Of a stretch of 64,000 nucleotides of DNA, positions 44,588 through 53,231 are shown in pieces. Position numbers and translations under genes: made by a program. Under the pieces are notes generated by a model. The model saw only the letters and a list, made by a program, of their open reading frames with translations, searched no databases and was not told the origin of the DNA. This DNA comes from Rhodococcus oryzae (GTDB lineage Bacteria; Actinomycetota; Actinomycetes; Mycobacteriales; Mycobacteriaceae), in NCBI RefSeq assembly GCF_005049235.1, contig NZ_SUMD01000003.1, positions 62,001 to 126,000 of the forward strand. The letters run 5' to 3'. Numbering within the stretch: the first letter of the stretch is position 1; each line of letters opens with the position of its first letter.

Positions 44588-46239
44588 ATCCGTAGCGGCA
44601 GAGTGGTTTTCGTGGGAAGGCCGGACTCCACGGCGCCCGAGTGTGCCCTCGTGGTGGGCCGCACCGGCTGAACCGTCACCGTCAACGCCGCCGGGTCCCA
44701 CCGGTAGGCGGACGCGAGCGCCTGCACCAGTGCGGTGATGTCGAAGGTGAAGCCCAGCCGCCCGTCGGCGTCCACGCCGAACAGCGAGAAGGTCCCGGCG
44801 AGGTGATGCTCGGGCTTACCGTCGACCTCGGCGTCGGGCAGGTTCATGTAGACGTGGTATACGCACCCCGGGTTCCGTTGTGCCGCAAGGCCGTCGACCG
44901 TCAGCAGCACCGCGCCGAAGCCGGCCGCGGCGGCGGTGTCCGGCGCGTGCTCGACCACCGGGAGGCTGCTCGGGAAGACCTCGAGCCCGACGGTGGTTCG
45001 TCCGGTCAGCTCGGTCGGTCCGGGAGTCGACGCGACCAGCGTGGGATTCGGCGCGACCGGGACCACCCGCTGCGGCCGGACGGGGAGCTGGGCCTGGTCG
45101 TCGTAGCTGTATCCGAGTCGATCGACGTGATCGAGCACGTCGCGGACCGGGCAGTCGACGGGGCGGCCGTCGGTGTCGAAGAACCGGAACTCGGCGTCGA
45201 GCCAGTCCCCATCGGTCGGATTCGCGTGGCGCTCGAGCCACTGCACCCACAGCCGGTCGAGATTCGCGTGGTGCAGCCAGAAGATCGGGTCGCGGGGCGC
45301 GGAGTCGGCGTTGCTCATCAGTGCACCGAGCTCCCCGCCCGGATCGCCGCCGATGGCCGCATGCACCGCGCCGTGCGGGATGTTCTCCAGCTGCCCGGAG
45401 AACCCGGTGCGCATGGCGCCGGAGAACGACGGCTGCCACATGGCGGTGAACGAGGACGTGATGGTGGGGCTCAACGGATCCCCCGCCATGAGGTCGGCAT
45501 TGCGCAGCGGGGCCGCGAGCGCCAGCGGATTGGGTGAGCCGTCCGGGAGGGCGAGCCCCGTATCGCGGAACGGGTAGGGGAGCGTGCTCTGCGGCTCCGG
45601 GTTGCCGTAGTTCCAGTAGGGCAGCGCGAAATCGGCCGGCCCGCCGTTGTCGATGACGGCCGCCCGCAGGATCTGCTCGAAGAAGTACAGGTACATCCGG
45701 TGCCACGGGAGGAAGAAACGGTTGCCGTCGTGGCTGTCGCGCGCATCGGCGAAGGTGGCGCGGTAGGCGCGGTACAGGTTCGCCTGGAACTCCCAGCTGG
45801 TGGGGTCGTCGGCCGGCCGTGCCTGCATGGTGCGCACCGCCTGCGCGTAGGCGAGCAGGGTCTGGTCCCAACCACGCCCGGTGCTGAGCCGCCACACGTT
45901 GCGCCGGACCCGTTCCGTCGACCGGGCCGGCGGGTTCTCGGCGGTGGCCTGCACCTGGTCCAGCCCGAGGACCGCCCGCGGCCCGAGTTCACCGGTCGCC
46001 GCCGCGGCGGGGGTCCCCAACTCGCTGATCTGGAACCGGCGCACCGCCGCCTCGGTCTCGTTGCCGTAGGCCTTGTCGATGCCGTGCACCGGCAGGCTGT
46101 TCGGGTCCCAGGACAGCAGGGCGGTCTGGACCTTCCCCACCGCGTCGCCTGCGTCGTTCCTGGTCCGCGACATGGTGTCGAGGCCCGCGGCGATGGCGGC
46201 GAGCACGCCGTCCCCCTGGAACAGTGCGGAAACGATCAT
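44560..46239 (-). CDS. Tyrosinase-family protein with N-terminal peptidoglycan-binding-like domain and degenerate CuA site
   Basis: 559 residues, no signal peptide. Residues 32-95 (AVGKVQTALLSWDPNSLPVHGIDKAYGNETEAAVRRFQISELGTPAAAATGELGPRAVLGL) read as a PGBD-like three-helix domain. The tyrosinase core follows: SWEFQANLYRAYRATFADARDSHDGNRFFLPWHRMYLYFFEQIL, then CuB ligands His289/His293 (IPHGAVHAAIGG) and His323/His324 (DPIFWLHHANLDRLW). In the usual motif the first CuA His is in QANIHG; here it is Tyr, and the second is shifted to His170 with Asp171 at the normal place. Only His180 is canonical. A C-terminal beta-domain (about 390-559) follows. Box copy 4 lies upstream. Confidence 0.85.
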   Translation of the reverse strand: MIVSALFQGDGVLAAIAAGLDTMSRTRNDAGDAVGKVQTALLSWDPNSLPVHGIDKAYGNETEAAVRRFQISELGTPAAAATGELGPRAVLGLDQVQATAENPPARSTERVRRNVWRLSTGRGWDQTLLAYAQAVRTMQARPADDPTSWEFQANLYRAYRATFADARDSHDGNRFFLPWHRMYLYFFEQILRAAVIDNGGPADFALPYWNYGNPEPQSTLPYPFRDTGLALPDGSPNPLALAAPLRNADLMAGDPLSPTITSSFTAMWQPSFSGAMRTGFSGQLENIPHGAVHAAIGGDPGGELGALMSNADSAPRDPIFWLHHANLDRLWVQWLERHANPTDGDWLDAEFRFFDTDGRPVDCPVRDVLDHVDRLGYSYDDQAQLPVRPQRVVPVAPNPTLVASTPGPTELTGRTTVGLEVFPSSLPVVEHAPDTAAAAGFGAVLLTVDGLAAQRNPGCVYHVYMNLPDAEVDGKPEHHLAGTFSLFGVDADGRLGFTFDITALVQALASAYRWDPAALTVTVQPVRPTTRAHSGAVESGLPTKTTLPLRIGRIGLFVG

Positions 46240-46287
46240 TGAGCGGGCCCCCCGGACGGTTCGGACATCGAAACTGTTTCGATCCTG

Positions 46288-46330
46288 ATTCTTCGGTGGA
46301 TAGTCCTCACAGTCGCGGGTAGTGCACTAC
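46288..46330 (-). promoter_or_regulatory. GTA-N4-ACTAC box promoter, copy 4 (tyrosinase-like gene)
   Basis: GTAGTGCACTAC (46319-46330) is a perfect 12-bp palindrome, extending to 14 bp. On the minus strand, after exactly 25 bp, comes AAGAAT (46293-46288), a -10-like hexamer, 48 bp before the ATG at 46239. It faces the divergent LysM lipoprotein gene, whose own -10-like TAGGGT (46375-46380) is not at the 25-bp distance. Confidence 0.6.
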
Positions 46331-46386
46331 CTGTTCCGCGGGCCATCCTGTCCGAGTACCCGTCCGCAGTGGCTTAGGGTCGCGGG

Positions 46387-47043
46387 ATGAATCGAATCGG
46401 CTGGTTGGGTGCCCTCGGGGTGGCGATGGCACTGGTGGCGGGCTGTTCCTCTGGCAGTGCGGAATCCGGCGTCGCGGAGTCGCCCGCGGCGGTGCCGACC
46501 TCGGTGGAGTCGACTTCGCTGCCCGAAACACCGATCGCCACGACCGCGCCGCTGACCAGCCCGCCGCCCGGGACTGATCCCGGCCGCCCGCCCGGTACCA
46601 AGACTTATGTCGTGGAGCCGGGCGGCGGCCTGTCGGATGTGGCATTGCGGTTCGGCGGCGATGTCGGGGAGATCCTGCGGCTCAACGGTTTCCCGAGCGT
46701 GGACACGGTGATCTATCCGGGTCAGGTGCTGATCGTGCCGGACAAGCCGGGCGTTGGTCCGGACTTCCCGGGTGCGGGCGGCACCCCGCCTCCGCCGCCC
46801 CCCGTCGAGGACGTCACATGCGGGCAGTTCGCCATCGGCTCGACCCCGTTCAACCTCGTCGCGGTGAGCACCCCCGCGGGCCGGGTGGGCTGCGGTGAGG
46901 CGTTCACCGTCATGGAGGAGTTCATCGCGACGCCGGGCGCGCCCGGGCAGGCCGCGAACATCAGGGGATGGGACTGCCACCCGCGCGAGAACAACTTCCC
47001 CGAGTGCACCAGGGACGGCCTGATGATGTTCGGCGCGCCGTAG
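46387..47043 (+). CDS. LysM-domain lipoprotein
   Basis: 218 residues. Signal peptide with lipobox VAGC. A Ser/Thr/Pro-rich linker (residues 25-70) is followed by a LysM domain (KTYVVEPGGGLSDVALRFGGDVGEILRLNGFPSVDTVIYPGQVLIVPD). A C-terminal domain with paired cysteines follows (TCGQFAIGSTPFNLVAVSTPAGRVGCGEAFTVMEEFI...GWDCHPRENNFPECTRDG). LysM binds N-acetylglucosamine in peptidoglycan, so the protein links membrane and wall. A -10-like TAGGGT six bases before the ATG suggests a leaderless transcript. Divergent from the tyrosinase-like gene. Confidence 0.85.
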   Translation: MNRIGWLGALGVAMALVAGCSSGSAESGVAESPAAVPTSVESTSLPETPIATTAPLTSPPPGTDPGRPPGTKTYVVEPGGGLSDVALRFGGDVGEILRLNGFPSVDTVIYPGQVLIVPDKPGVGPDFPGAGGTPPPPPPVEDVTCGQFAIGSTPFNLVAVSTPAGRVGCGEAFTVMEEFIATPGAPGQAANIRGWDCHPRENNFPECTRDGLMMFGAP

Positions 47044-47073
47044 GCGGTGACGCGTCGGGGATCGGGGCCCCGA

Positions 47074-47652
47074 TCAGAACAGCGTCGGCTCGTCGAAACC
47101 CGGGGCGCGCTCGATCGTCAGCAGCGCGCGCTTGGTGACCGCGCCGCCTGGCGCGGAGAAGCCGCCGGTCTTCCCGCCCGCGGCGAGCACCCGGTGGCAG
47201 GGGACCAGGATGGGAATCGGGTTGCGCCCCAACGCCTGACCGACGGCCTGGGCGGCATCGGGGCTGCCGATCCGGGCGGCGACCTCCCCGTAGGTGAGCG
47301 TCGCCCCCGGCTCGATCGCTCTGGTCACCGCGTAGACCCGGCTGTCGAAGTCCGGCACCGAGCGCAGGTCGAGCTGCACGTCGGTGAGGGGATCGGGTTC
47401 ACCCGCCAGCAGTGAGAGGACCCCGTCGATCGCGCGTCGGGCGGCGGGGCTCGTGTCCGGATCCCCCTCGGTGGCGTCGGGGAAGAGCCGCGCGTTCCGC
47501 TCGCGGGTCAGCTCGTCCGAGCCCTCGGGCAACTGGAAGCCCACGACCCCCTGCTCGCCCCACACCACCGCGCACCGGCCGACCGGGGTGTCGAAGAGGG
47601 CGAATTCGAGTGAGGGCACGGGTTCAGTATGAGTCAGGGCGCCGACATCCAT
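47074..47652 (-). CDS. ogt: Methylated-DNA-[protein]-cysteine S-methyltransferase
   Basis: 192 residues if the ATG at 47652 is used. A leaderless GTG at 47601-47603 (PSLEFALFDTPVG) is possible. The suicide-repair active site is PCHRV with VPCHRVLAAGGKTGGFSAPGG. The HTH before it is TYGEVAARIGSPDAAQAVGQALGRNPIPI. The protein moves the O6-methyl group of guanine to its Cys and is used once. There is no AdaA/AdaB-type domain. The 34-bp palindrome at 47658-47691 directly upstream suggests specific transcriptional control. Confidence 0.9.
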   Translation of the reverse strand: MDVGALTHTEPVPSLEFALFDTPVGRCAVVWGEQGVVGFQLPEGSDELTRERNARLFPDATEGDPDTSPAARRAIDGVLSLLAGEPDPLTDVQLDLRSVPDFDSRVYAVTRAIEPGATLTYGEVAARIGSPDAAQAVGQALGRNPIPILVPCHRVLAAGGKTGGFSAPGGAVTKRALLTIERAPGFDEPTLF

Positions 47653-47657
47653 CCCGG

Positions 47658-47691
47658 ATACCAGTCCAGTTGGGGCCAACTGGACCTGTAT
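47658..47691. promoter_or_regulatory. 34-bp palindrome upstream of ogt, candidate MocR site
   Basis: Sixteen-base arms (47658-47673 and 47676-47691) with two mismatches and a GG centre. The inner 10 bp on each side, GTCCAGTTGG and its complement, pair perfectly. The half-element CCAACTGG recurs at 47951-47958, upstream of the MocR gene, so the same regulator may bind both places. Confidence 0.6.
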
Positions 47692-47701
47692 CGGCGCATC
47701 G

Positions 47702-47935
47702 TCAGTGGTGGGGCGCACCCTTGCCTGCCGGGACGGTCTCGTGGCGGGACTGCACGGCCTGCAGGTCGCGGTGGGCGCGCTCCGAGTCGCGCCCCTCGGG
47801 CAGCAGCCCGGCCAGCGGTGCGGCGGGACGGAACTGGTCGAGGTGGAAGATTCGCGCGCCGTTCGACCGGCGGGCCGCGACGAACAGGCCCGCGGAGCCG
47901 AGGACCAGGACGGTGAGGATCAGTGCTGCGAACAT
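47702..47935 (-). CDS. Small single-helix membrane protein
   Basis: 77 residues: one N-terminal transmembrane helix (FAALILTVLVLGSAGLFVAA) followed by a basic hinge RRSNGARIFH. A polar cytoplasmic tail with a charged helical segment comes last (LLPEGRDSERAHRDLQAVQSRHETVPAGKGAPHH). It is divergent from the MocR gene with 61 bp between starts, and ends 10 bp before the large palindrome. I do not recognise a family; the coding case rests on the clean membrane-plus-tail pattern. Confidence 0.55.
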   Translation of the reverse strand: MFAALILTVLVLGSAGLFVAARRSNGARIFHLDQFRPAAPLAGLLPEGRDSERAHRDLQAVQSRHETVPAGKGAPHH

Positions 47936-47996
47936 GTCCCCATCGTGCGCCCAACTGGTATTGCAATAAACATCCACTTTGCGAATACTGGACTGC

Positions 47997-49502
47997 ATGG
48001 CAATCAGGGTGCTCGGAGCGACCACGTTGGCGCGCGATCTCGGGAAGTGGCAGGACGCCGAGTCCGGGGGCAGGCGACGCGCCGCCCGGCCCGCGTACCG
48101 CGCGCTGGCGGACAACGTGCGGATGTTGGTGGCCGACGGCCGGATCCCGCTGGGGGTGGCGCTGCCCAGCGAGCGCGACCTCGCGGGCGTGCTCGAGCTG
48201 AGCAGGACCACCATCACATCCGCGTACGCGGTGCTCCGCGACGAGGGATACCTCATCAGCAGGCAGGGGTCGCGAAGCACGGTCGCCCTTCCCGAGTCAG
48301 GAGCCGCCGGTAAACTGCTGCGCGGCACCATGTTCGGCGGGTCCGCCCTCGGTGGCGCGAGCACGGACCCCGCCATCGACCTGACGTGTGCCTCGATGTC
48401 CGCGCCGGTCGAGCCGATGCGGAGGGCATACGCGGAGGGTCTCGACGCATTGCCCGCGTACCTCGGCGGGCACGGCATCGAACCGGTCGGGCTGCCGGTG
48501 TTGCGCCAGGCGATCGCCGAACGGTATTGCAGGCGCGGCCTGCCGACCGTCCCCGAGCAGATCATGGTCACCGCGGGCGCGCAACACGCGTTGGTCCTGG
48601 TGCTGGGCCTGCTCGCCGCACCGGGTGAGCGCGTGCTCATCGACCACCCGACCTATACGAACGCGATCGAGGCGATCAAGAGGATGGGCGCCCGGCCGGT
48701 ACCGGTCGCGGTCCGGCAGGAGACCAGGGGCTGGGACCTGGACGGAATCCGCAGCACCGCACGGCAGACCGCGGCCAAGCTCGCGTACCTGGTGCCGGAC
48801 TTCCACAACCCGACGGGCTTCTGCCTCGACGACGAGGGCCGCGCCGAACTGGCCGCGATCGCCAGGGACACCCGGATGACGCTCATCATCGACGAGACCA
48901 TGGCCGACCTCGGGCTCGATGCGCCCACTCCGACGCCGGTCGCCGCCTTCTCGCGCGGCGCGGGACGGGCGGACATCGTCACCATCGGCTCTACCTCCAA
49001 GGCCTTCTGGTCCGGGCTGCGGATCGGCTGGATCAGGGCGGAGGCCCCGCTGATCAGTGCGCTCGCCGCGTCGCGGTCCGCCCTCGACCTGGGCACCGCG
49101 GTGGTCGAGCAGCTGGCCGCCGTGTCGATGTTCGAGGTCGAGGTCGAGGACGAGGTGCTGCCGGAGCGTCGCAAGCAGCTCCGCAGGCAGCGCGCGGCGT
49201 TGCTCGATGCGGTCGCGACCGAGCTGCCGGACTGGCGGTGCACCCCTGGCAGCGGCGGCATGGCGCTGTGGATGCAGCTGCCGGCGCCGATGTCGACCGC
49301 GCTCGCCGCCACCTCGCCCTACCACGGCGTGCTGCTCGCGGCCGGCCCACGGTTCGGGCTCGAGGGTGCGTTCGAGCGGTACATCCGGCTGCCCTACGCC
49401 CGCGGCGAAGACGAGCTCAGGGCCGCGGTCACCGGTATCGCCGCCGCCTACCGCGCGCTCGCCGGGGGCGTGGAGGTGGAACGTCCGGCCCTGGTGATCT
49501 GA
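47997..49502 (+). CDS. MocR/GntR-type regulator with aminotransferase fold
   Basis: 501 residues from the ATG at 47997. The N-terminal GntR winged helix is YRALADNVRMLVADGRIPLGVALPSERDLAGVLELSRTTITSAYAVLRDEGYLISRQGSRSTV. The C-terminal fold-type-I PLP domain has VLIDHPTYTNAIEAIKRMG, YLVPDFHNPTGFCLDDEGRAELA, IIDETMADLG and the PLP lysine in TIGSTSKAFWSGLRIGW. MocR proteins sense PLP or amino-acid adducts. A -10-like AATACT (47986-47991) precedes the ATG with no ribosome-binding site. Targets probably include the divergent small membrane protein, itself, and perhaps ogt. Confidence 0.92.
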   Translation: MAIRVLGATTLARDLGKWQDAESGGRRRAARPAYRALADNVRMLVADGRIPLGVALPSERDLAGVLELSRTTITSAYAVLRDEGYLISRQGSRSTVALPESGAAGKLLRGTMFGGSALGGASTDPAIDLTCASMSAPVEPMRRAYAEGLDALPAYLGGHGIEPVGLPVLRQAIAERYCRRGLPTVPEQIMVTAGAQHALVLVLGLLAAPGERVLIDHPTYTNAIEAIKRMGARPVPVAVRQETRGWDLDGIRSTARQTAAKLAYLVPDFHNPTGFCLDDEGRAELAAIARDTRMTLIIDETMADLGLDAPTPTPVAAFSRGAGRADIVTIGSTSKAFWSGLRIGWIRAEAPLISALAASRSALDLGTAVVEQLAAVSMFEVEVEDEVLPERRKQLRRQRAALLDAVATELPDWRCTPGSGGMALWMQLPAPMSTALAATSPYHGVLLAAGPRFGLEGAFERYIRLPYARGEDELRAAVTGIAAAYRALAGGVEVERPALVI

Positions 49503-49540
49503 GGTCGACGGATCTAGCGTTGACCTCAACGGAGGCTCCC

Positions 49541-50419
49541 GTGCGCCGAGATCACGTTGGATCACAGGATCGCGTCATTCGTCTGCGCGACGGCCGTCTG
49601 TTGGGTTTTGCGGACTTCGGTGACCCGGCCGGATTCGTCGTCGTGAACGCGCACGGCGGGCTGGCGGGACGGCTCGACGTTGCGGCCGCGTCGCCCGTCG
49701 CCCGCGACGCCGGGATCCGGTTGGTCTCGCCAGACCGTCCCGGCATCGGGCTCTCCGATCCGCTGCCGGGCCGGACGCCGCTGGACTGGGCACGTGACGT
49801 CGAGGAGCTGGCGGATCACCTCGAGGTCGACCGGATGTCGGCGATGGGGTGGTCGATGGGCGGACAGTATGCCGCCGCCCTCGGGTTCGCGTCGCCCCCG
49901 CGGCTGAACAGGGTGGCGATCGTCGCGGGGGCGCTGCCGCTGACCGAGGACGGCGTGTTCGACCGGTTGCCCACGATGGATCGCGTGTTCACCCGGCTGT
50001 CCCAGCGCGCCGCGCCGGTGGCGCGGGTCGTGTTCCAGGCGATGGGTGTGACGGCCCGGTCCGCGCCGACGGTGTTCACCAGGGTCTCGGCCAGGGGACT
50101 CGGCAGGGCGGACGCCGAGGTGGTCCTGAGCGAGCCTGCCTCGAACTTCGCGGCCATGACGGGTGAGGCGCTGCGCGGCGGGCGGGGGATGGTGGAGGAC
50201 TACCGAGCCTGGATGCGGCCGTGGGGATTCCGTCCCGAGGACCTCGCGGTGCCGGTCGACGTCTGGTACGGCGACGACGACGAACTCGTCCCGAGCGCAT
50301 GGCCGAGGGAGCTGGCCCGGCGGATACCCGGCGCGCGGCTGCGGACGCGTCCGGGCGGCCACTTCATGGCGCATCGGTACTACCGGGAGATCTTCGAATC
50401 ACTCTCGGCGCCCGTGTGA
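49541..50419 (+). CDS. Alpha/beta hydrolase
   Basis: 292 residues from the GTG at 49541 with GGAGG five bases upstream. The triad is visible: Ser in GWSMGGQYAAALG, Asp in VDVWYGDDDELVP, His in RPGGHFMAH. The oxyanion-side strand is VVVNAHGGLAGRLD, with HG as usual. It belongs to the broad epoxide-hydrolase/proline-iminopeptidase-like group (DRPGIGLSDPLPGRTPLDWARDVEELADHLEVD). Substrate unknown. It follows the MocR gene by 38 bp and may be co-transcribed. It converges with the racemase gene. Confidence 0.88.
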   Translation: MRRDHVGSQDRVIRLRDGRLLGFADFGDPAGFVVVNAHGGLAGRLDVAAASPVARDAGIRLVSPDRPGIGLSDPLPGRTPLDWARDVEELADHLEVDRMSAMGWSMGGQYAAALGFASPPRLNRVAIVAGALPLTEDGVFDRLPTMDRVFTRLSQRAAPVARVVFQAMGVTARSAPTVFTRVSARGLGRADAEVVLSEPASNFAAMTGEALRGGRGMVEDYRAWMRPWGFRPEDLAVPVDVWYGDDDELVPSAWPRELARRIPGARLRTRPGGHFMAHRYYREIFESLSAPV

Positions 50420-50502
50420 TCCGGCTCCGGTGCCGAAAAGGGCGGGCGGGGTTCCCGACAGGGTGACCCAGCCCGCCCTCGTGGCGTGCGAATCGCGACC
50501 CG

Positions 50503-51600
50503 CTACGTCCAGACGTCGGCCGCGTCGACGGCCGCGCTCGGCGGCGGGGTCGGGAGGCCGGTCTCGGTCCGCGAGAACCGCGGCGCCGGGCGGTGCTGGG
50601 TGACCTTGTCGATCTCGACGAGCGAACCGCGGGCCGCGATGTGCGCGTTGTCGGGGGCCTCGGCGAAGGTCAGGACCGGGGTGGTGCAGGCGTCGGTGCC
50701 CTCGAAGATCGCGGTCCACTCGTCGCGGGTCTTGGACAGGAAGCGCTCGGTGAACACCTTGCGCAGCTCCGGCCACGCGTTCGCCTCGTTCTGGCCGGGC
50801 AGTTCGGTGGGATCGAGCTCCAATCCCTGGAGTAGCACCGCGTAGAACTGCGGCTCGATCGCGCCGACGGCCATGTACTTGCCGTCCGCGGTCTCGTAGG
50901 TGTCGTAGTAGGGGGCGCCGGTGTCGAGCATGTTCACGCCGCGCTCGTCCGACCACACGCCCTGGCCGCGGAAGCTCCAGATCATGTGCGAGAGCGCAAG
51001 GGTGCCGTCGACCATCGCGGCGTCCACGACCTGACCCTTGCCGGAGTTCTGTCGCTCGACGAGGGCGGCGAGGATGCCGAACACCAGGAACATCGAGCCG
51101 CCGCCGAAGTCTCCGACCATGTTCAGTGGCGGAACCGGGCGCTCGCCCTGGCGGCCGATGGCGTGCAGCACGCCGGTCAGGGAGATGTAGTTGATGTCGT
51201 GGCCGGCGGACTGCGCGAGCGGTCCCTCCTGGCCCCAGCCGGTCATCCGGCCGTAGACCAGGCGCGGATTGCGCTCGAGGACCACGTCGGGCCCGAGCCC
51301 CATCCGCTCGGTGACACCGGGCCGGAAGCCCTCGATCAGCACGTCGGCGCGCTCGAGCAGGCCGAGCACCTTCTCGATGTCGGCCGGGTCCTTGAGGTTG
51401 GCCTCGACGATCCGGCGGCCGCGCTGGGTCTGGTCGTGACGCTTGTCGGGGCCGGGGATCATCCCGGCGCGCTGCACCCGGACGACATCGGCGCCGAGGT
51501 CGGCGAGCAGCAGCGCGGCGTGCGGTCCCGGCCCGATTCCTGCCAGTTCGACCACGCGGACGCCCGCGAGCGGGCCTTTCCTTACGTCTTCTGCGGACAC
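50503..51600 (-). CDS. mcr: CoA-transferase family III protein, alpha-methylacyl-CoA racemase type
   Basis: 365 residues from the GTG at 51600. [36 protein letters not shown] and the catalytic pair region [34 protein letters not shown], with His and the following Asp, match AMACR/Mcr rather than formyl-CoA transferase. The enzyme interconverts 2R and 2S methylacyl-CoAs, needed for degradation of branched acids, sterol side chains and phytanic acid. [33 protein letters not shown] is also typical. Transcribed alone. Confidence 0.9.
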   Translation of the reverse strand: MSAEDVRKGPLAGVRVVELAGIGPGPHAALLLADLGADVVRVQRAGMIPGPDKRHDQTQRGRRIVEANLKDPADIEKVLGLLERADVLIEGFRPGVTERMGLGPDVVLERNPRLVYGRMTGWGQEGPLAQSAGHDINYISLTGVLHAIGRQGERPVPPLNMVGDFGGGSMFLVFGILAALVERQNSGKGQVVDAAMVDGTLALSHMIWSFRGQGVWSDERGVNMLDTGAPYYDTYETADGKYMAVGAIEPQFYAVLLQGLELDPTELPGQNEANAWPELRKVFTERFLSKTRDEWTAIFEGTDACTTPVLTFAEAPDNAHIAARGSLVEIDKVTQHRPAPRFSRTETGLPTPPPSAAVDAADVWT

Positions 51601-51753
51601 GGATTCTCCTCGTTCTGGGCACGGTATGGCGTGAATTAACAGACGTTAACCCGTGGCCGCGGGGGTGTGTGCCGCGGGTCACGGATCTCTTCCAGAGGGA
51701 CCCGTCGAGGCGGGGGTCTTGCCTGTTCGCGACCGGCCGAGCAGAGTGAGGCC

Positions 51754-52134
51754 ATGGCCTTCCCCGGTCGACTCGTGGCGTTCGCGCCCAGCACGGACCT
51801 CGACGTCTCGGCGATGTTCTACGTGGACACGCTGGGGCTCACCCTCACCGAACGGACCCCGTTTGCGCTGGTGGTCGACGGTGGGAACGGGGTCGAACTC
51901 CGGATCACCCTGGTCCAGTCGAAGGCGGACACCGGGTACACGGTGCTCGGCTGGCAGATGGACGACCTGGACGCGGCGGTCGAGGAACTGCGGTCCAAGG
52001 GGGTGGAGTTCAGCCGGTACCCGGGCCTGGATCAGGATGGGTACGACGCCTGGACTGGCCCCGACGGCACCCGGATCGCGTGGTTCCGGGACCCGCACGC
52101 GAACGTGCTGTCGCTACACCAGGTCCCGGCGTAG
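51754..52134 (+). CDS. VOC (glyoxalase/bleomycin-resistance) family protein
   Basis: 126 residues. Two beta-alpha-beta-beta-beta modules: RLVAFAPSTDLDVSAMFYVDTLGLTLTERTPFALVVDGGNGVELRITL and GYTVLGWQMDDLDAAVEELRSKGVEFSRYPGLDQDGYDAWTGPDGTRIAWFRDPHANVLSLHQ. The metal-ligand positions, usually His/Glu, are not all filled: the first His is a Phe/Ala region. It may therefore be a binding rather than catalytic member. Monocistronic; convergent with the membrane protein at 52138. Confidence 0.82.
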   Translation: MAFPGRLVAFAPSTDLDVSAMFYVDTLGLTLTERTPFALVVDGGNGVELRITLVQSKADTGYTVLGWQMDDLDAAVEELRSKGVEFSRYPGLDQDGYDAWTGPDGTRIAWFRDPHANVLSLHQVPA

Positions 52135-52137
52135 CGG

Positions 52138-52566
52138 TCAGCCGAGCAGCTGCCCGCCGACGAACCCGGCCAGCAGCACCGCGAAACCGCCCATCTCGCC
52201 GATGATGAGCGCGATCATCGCCAGGCGCAGCCCCAGGTCCGGATGCTCGAACTGGTTGGTGGTGTCCCGCTTGGCGCCGTGCACGACATAGCTCGCGATC
52301 GCGGCGACGAAGAAGAAGACCGTCACCGCCGCGGCCGCCAGGTTCACCCAGGTCGGCCAGGCGCTGAGCTCGACGAACACCGCGATCAGCAGGGTCGCAA
52401 AGGAATACAGCAGTGCCGCCCGGTGGGCGATGTCCACGTACGGGTGCGCGAGGTGGTTCTCCGACAGGGCCATCTGCCGGTACTTCCACACGCCGAGGCC
52501 GAGCGCGAGCAGGAAGATCAGCCCGGCGGCGAGCAGGGTCAGCGTGGTGTCGATCCCCAGTTCCAT
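52138..52566 (-). CDS. Four-helix integral membrane protein, unknown
   Basis: 142 residues. Helices: LTLLAAGLIFLLALGLGVWKY, AALLYSFATLLIAVFVEL, VNLAAAAVTVFFFVAAIASYVV and LRLAMIALIIGEMGGFAVLLAGFVGGQL. A conserved-looking loop YRQMALSENHLAHPYVDIAHRAALL links the first two. It appears to belong to a conserved mycolata family of small membrane proteins, but I cannot name it. Divergent from the DUF456 gene with 56 bp between starts. Confidence 0.7.
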   Translation of the reverse strand: MELGIDTTLTLLAAGLIFLLALGLGVWKYRQMALSENHLAHPYVDIAHRAALLYSFATLLIAVFVELSAWPTWVNLAAAAVTVFFFVAAIASYVVHGAKRDTTNQFEHPDLGLRLAMIALIIGEMGGFAVLLAGFVGGQLLG

Positions 52567-52622
52567 CCGGCCATTGTGGCGTGCGCGCCTGCGCCGGGCC
52601 GCGGTCTGGCACAGTGTCGCCC

Positions 52623-53105
52623 GTGAGCGTCGGTGTAGAGGTCCTGATCGGGTTGGCGATCGTGGTGGGACTGGTGGGGGTCGTGCTGCCGATCCTGCCC
52701 GGTGCACTGCTGATCCTGGGGGCCATCGCGGTCTGGGCGATCCTCGAGGGCACCGGGACCGGCTGGTCGGTGTTCGCCGCGGCGGCCGTGCTGCTGGTCG
52801 TGTCGGGTGTGGTCAAGTACACCTGGCCTGGCCGCCGGATGCGCGACGCGGGTGTGCCCAAGCGGTCGCTGGTCGCGGGCGCGCTGCTGGGCATCGTCGG
52901 GTTCTTCGTGATCCCGGTCGTCGGCCTGCTGATCGGGTTCCTGCTCGGCACCTACCTGGCGGAGGTGCACCGCCACCGCACCCACTCGGACGCCTGGCGC
53001 TCGACCGTGCACGCGACGAAGGCCGTCGGGCTGTCGATCCTGGTGGAACTGCTCGGCGCGCTGCTGGCGGCCGGGATCTGGCTGGCCGCAGCGATCTTCG
53101 CGTAG
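52623..53105 (+). CDS. DUF456 family membrane protein
   Basis: 160 residues from the GTG at 52623. DUF456 signature: glycine-rich hairpin LIGLAIVVGLVGVVLPILPGALLILGAIAVWAI near the N-terminus, then AGVPKRSLVAGALLGIVGFFVIPVVGLLIGFLLGTYLAEVHRH and a C-terminal VHATKAVGLSILVELLGALLAAGIWLAAAIFA. The repeated G-x-x-x-G/PGxxLI hairpins are re-entrant-loop-like. Function is unknown in general. Confidence 0.88.
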   Translation: MSVGVEVLIGLAIVVGLVGVVLPILPGALLILGAIAVWAILEGTGTGWSVFAAAAVLLVVSGVVKYTWPGRRMRDAGVPKRSLVAGALLGIVGFFVIPVVGLLIGFLLGTYLAEVHRHRTHSDAWRSTVHATKAVGLSILVELLGALLAAGIWLAAAIFA

Positions 53106-53231
53106 GGGAACCGGGAGGGCTTCAACTCGCGTTCACCCACCGAGCACTGACAGCGGCCGCGGTGTCGGGTACAACTGTCTGGACGCTAGGTCTCATGGCG
53201 TCGACAATCCCGCAACCGCTAAGGAGCACCC

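Noticed and set aside
46356-46361. Use of box copy 4 in the plus direction for the LysM lipoprotein gene
   Set aside because: The hexamer 25 bp downstream on the plus strand is GTACCC, not -10-like. A separate TAGGGT six bases before the ATG explains that gene better.
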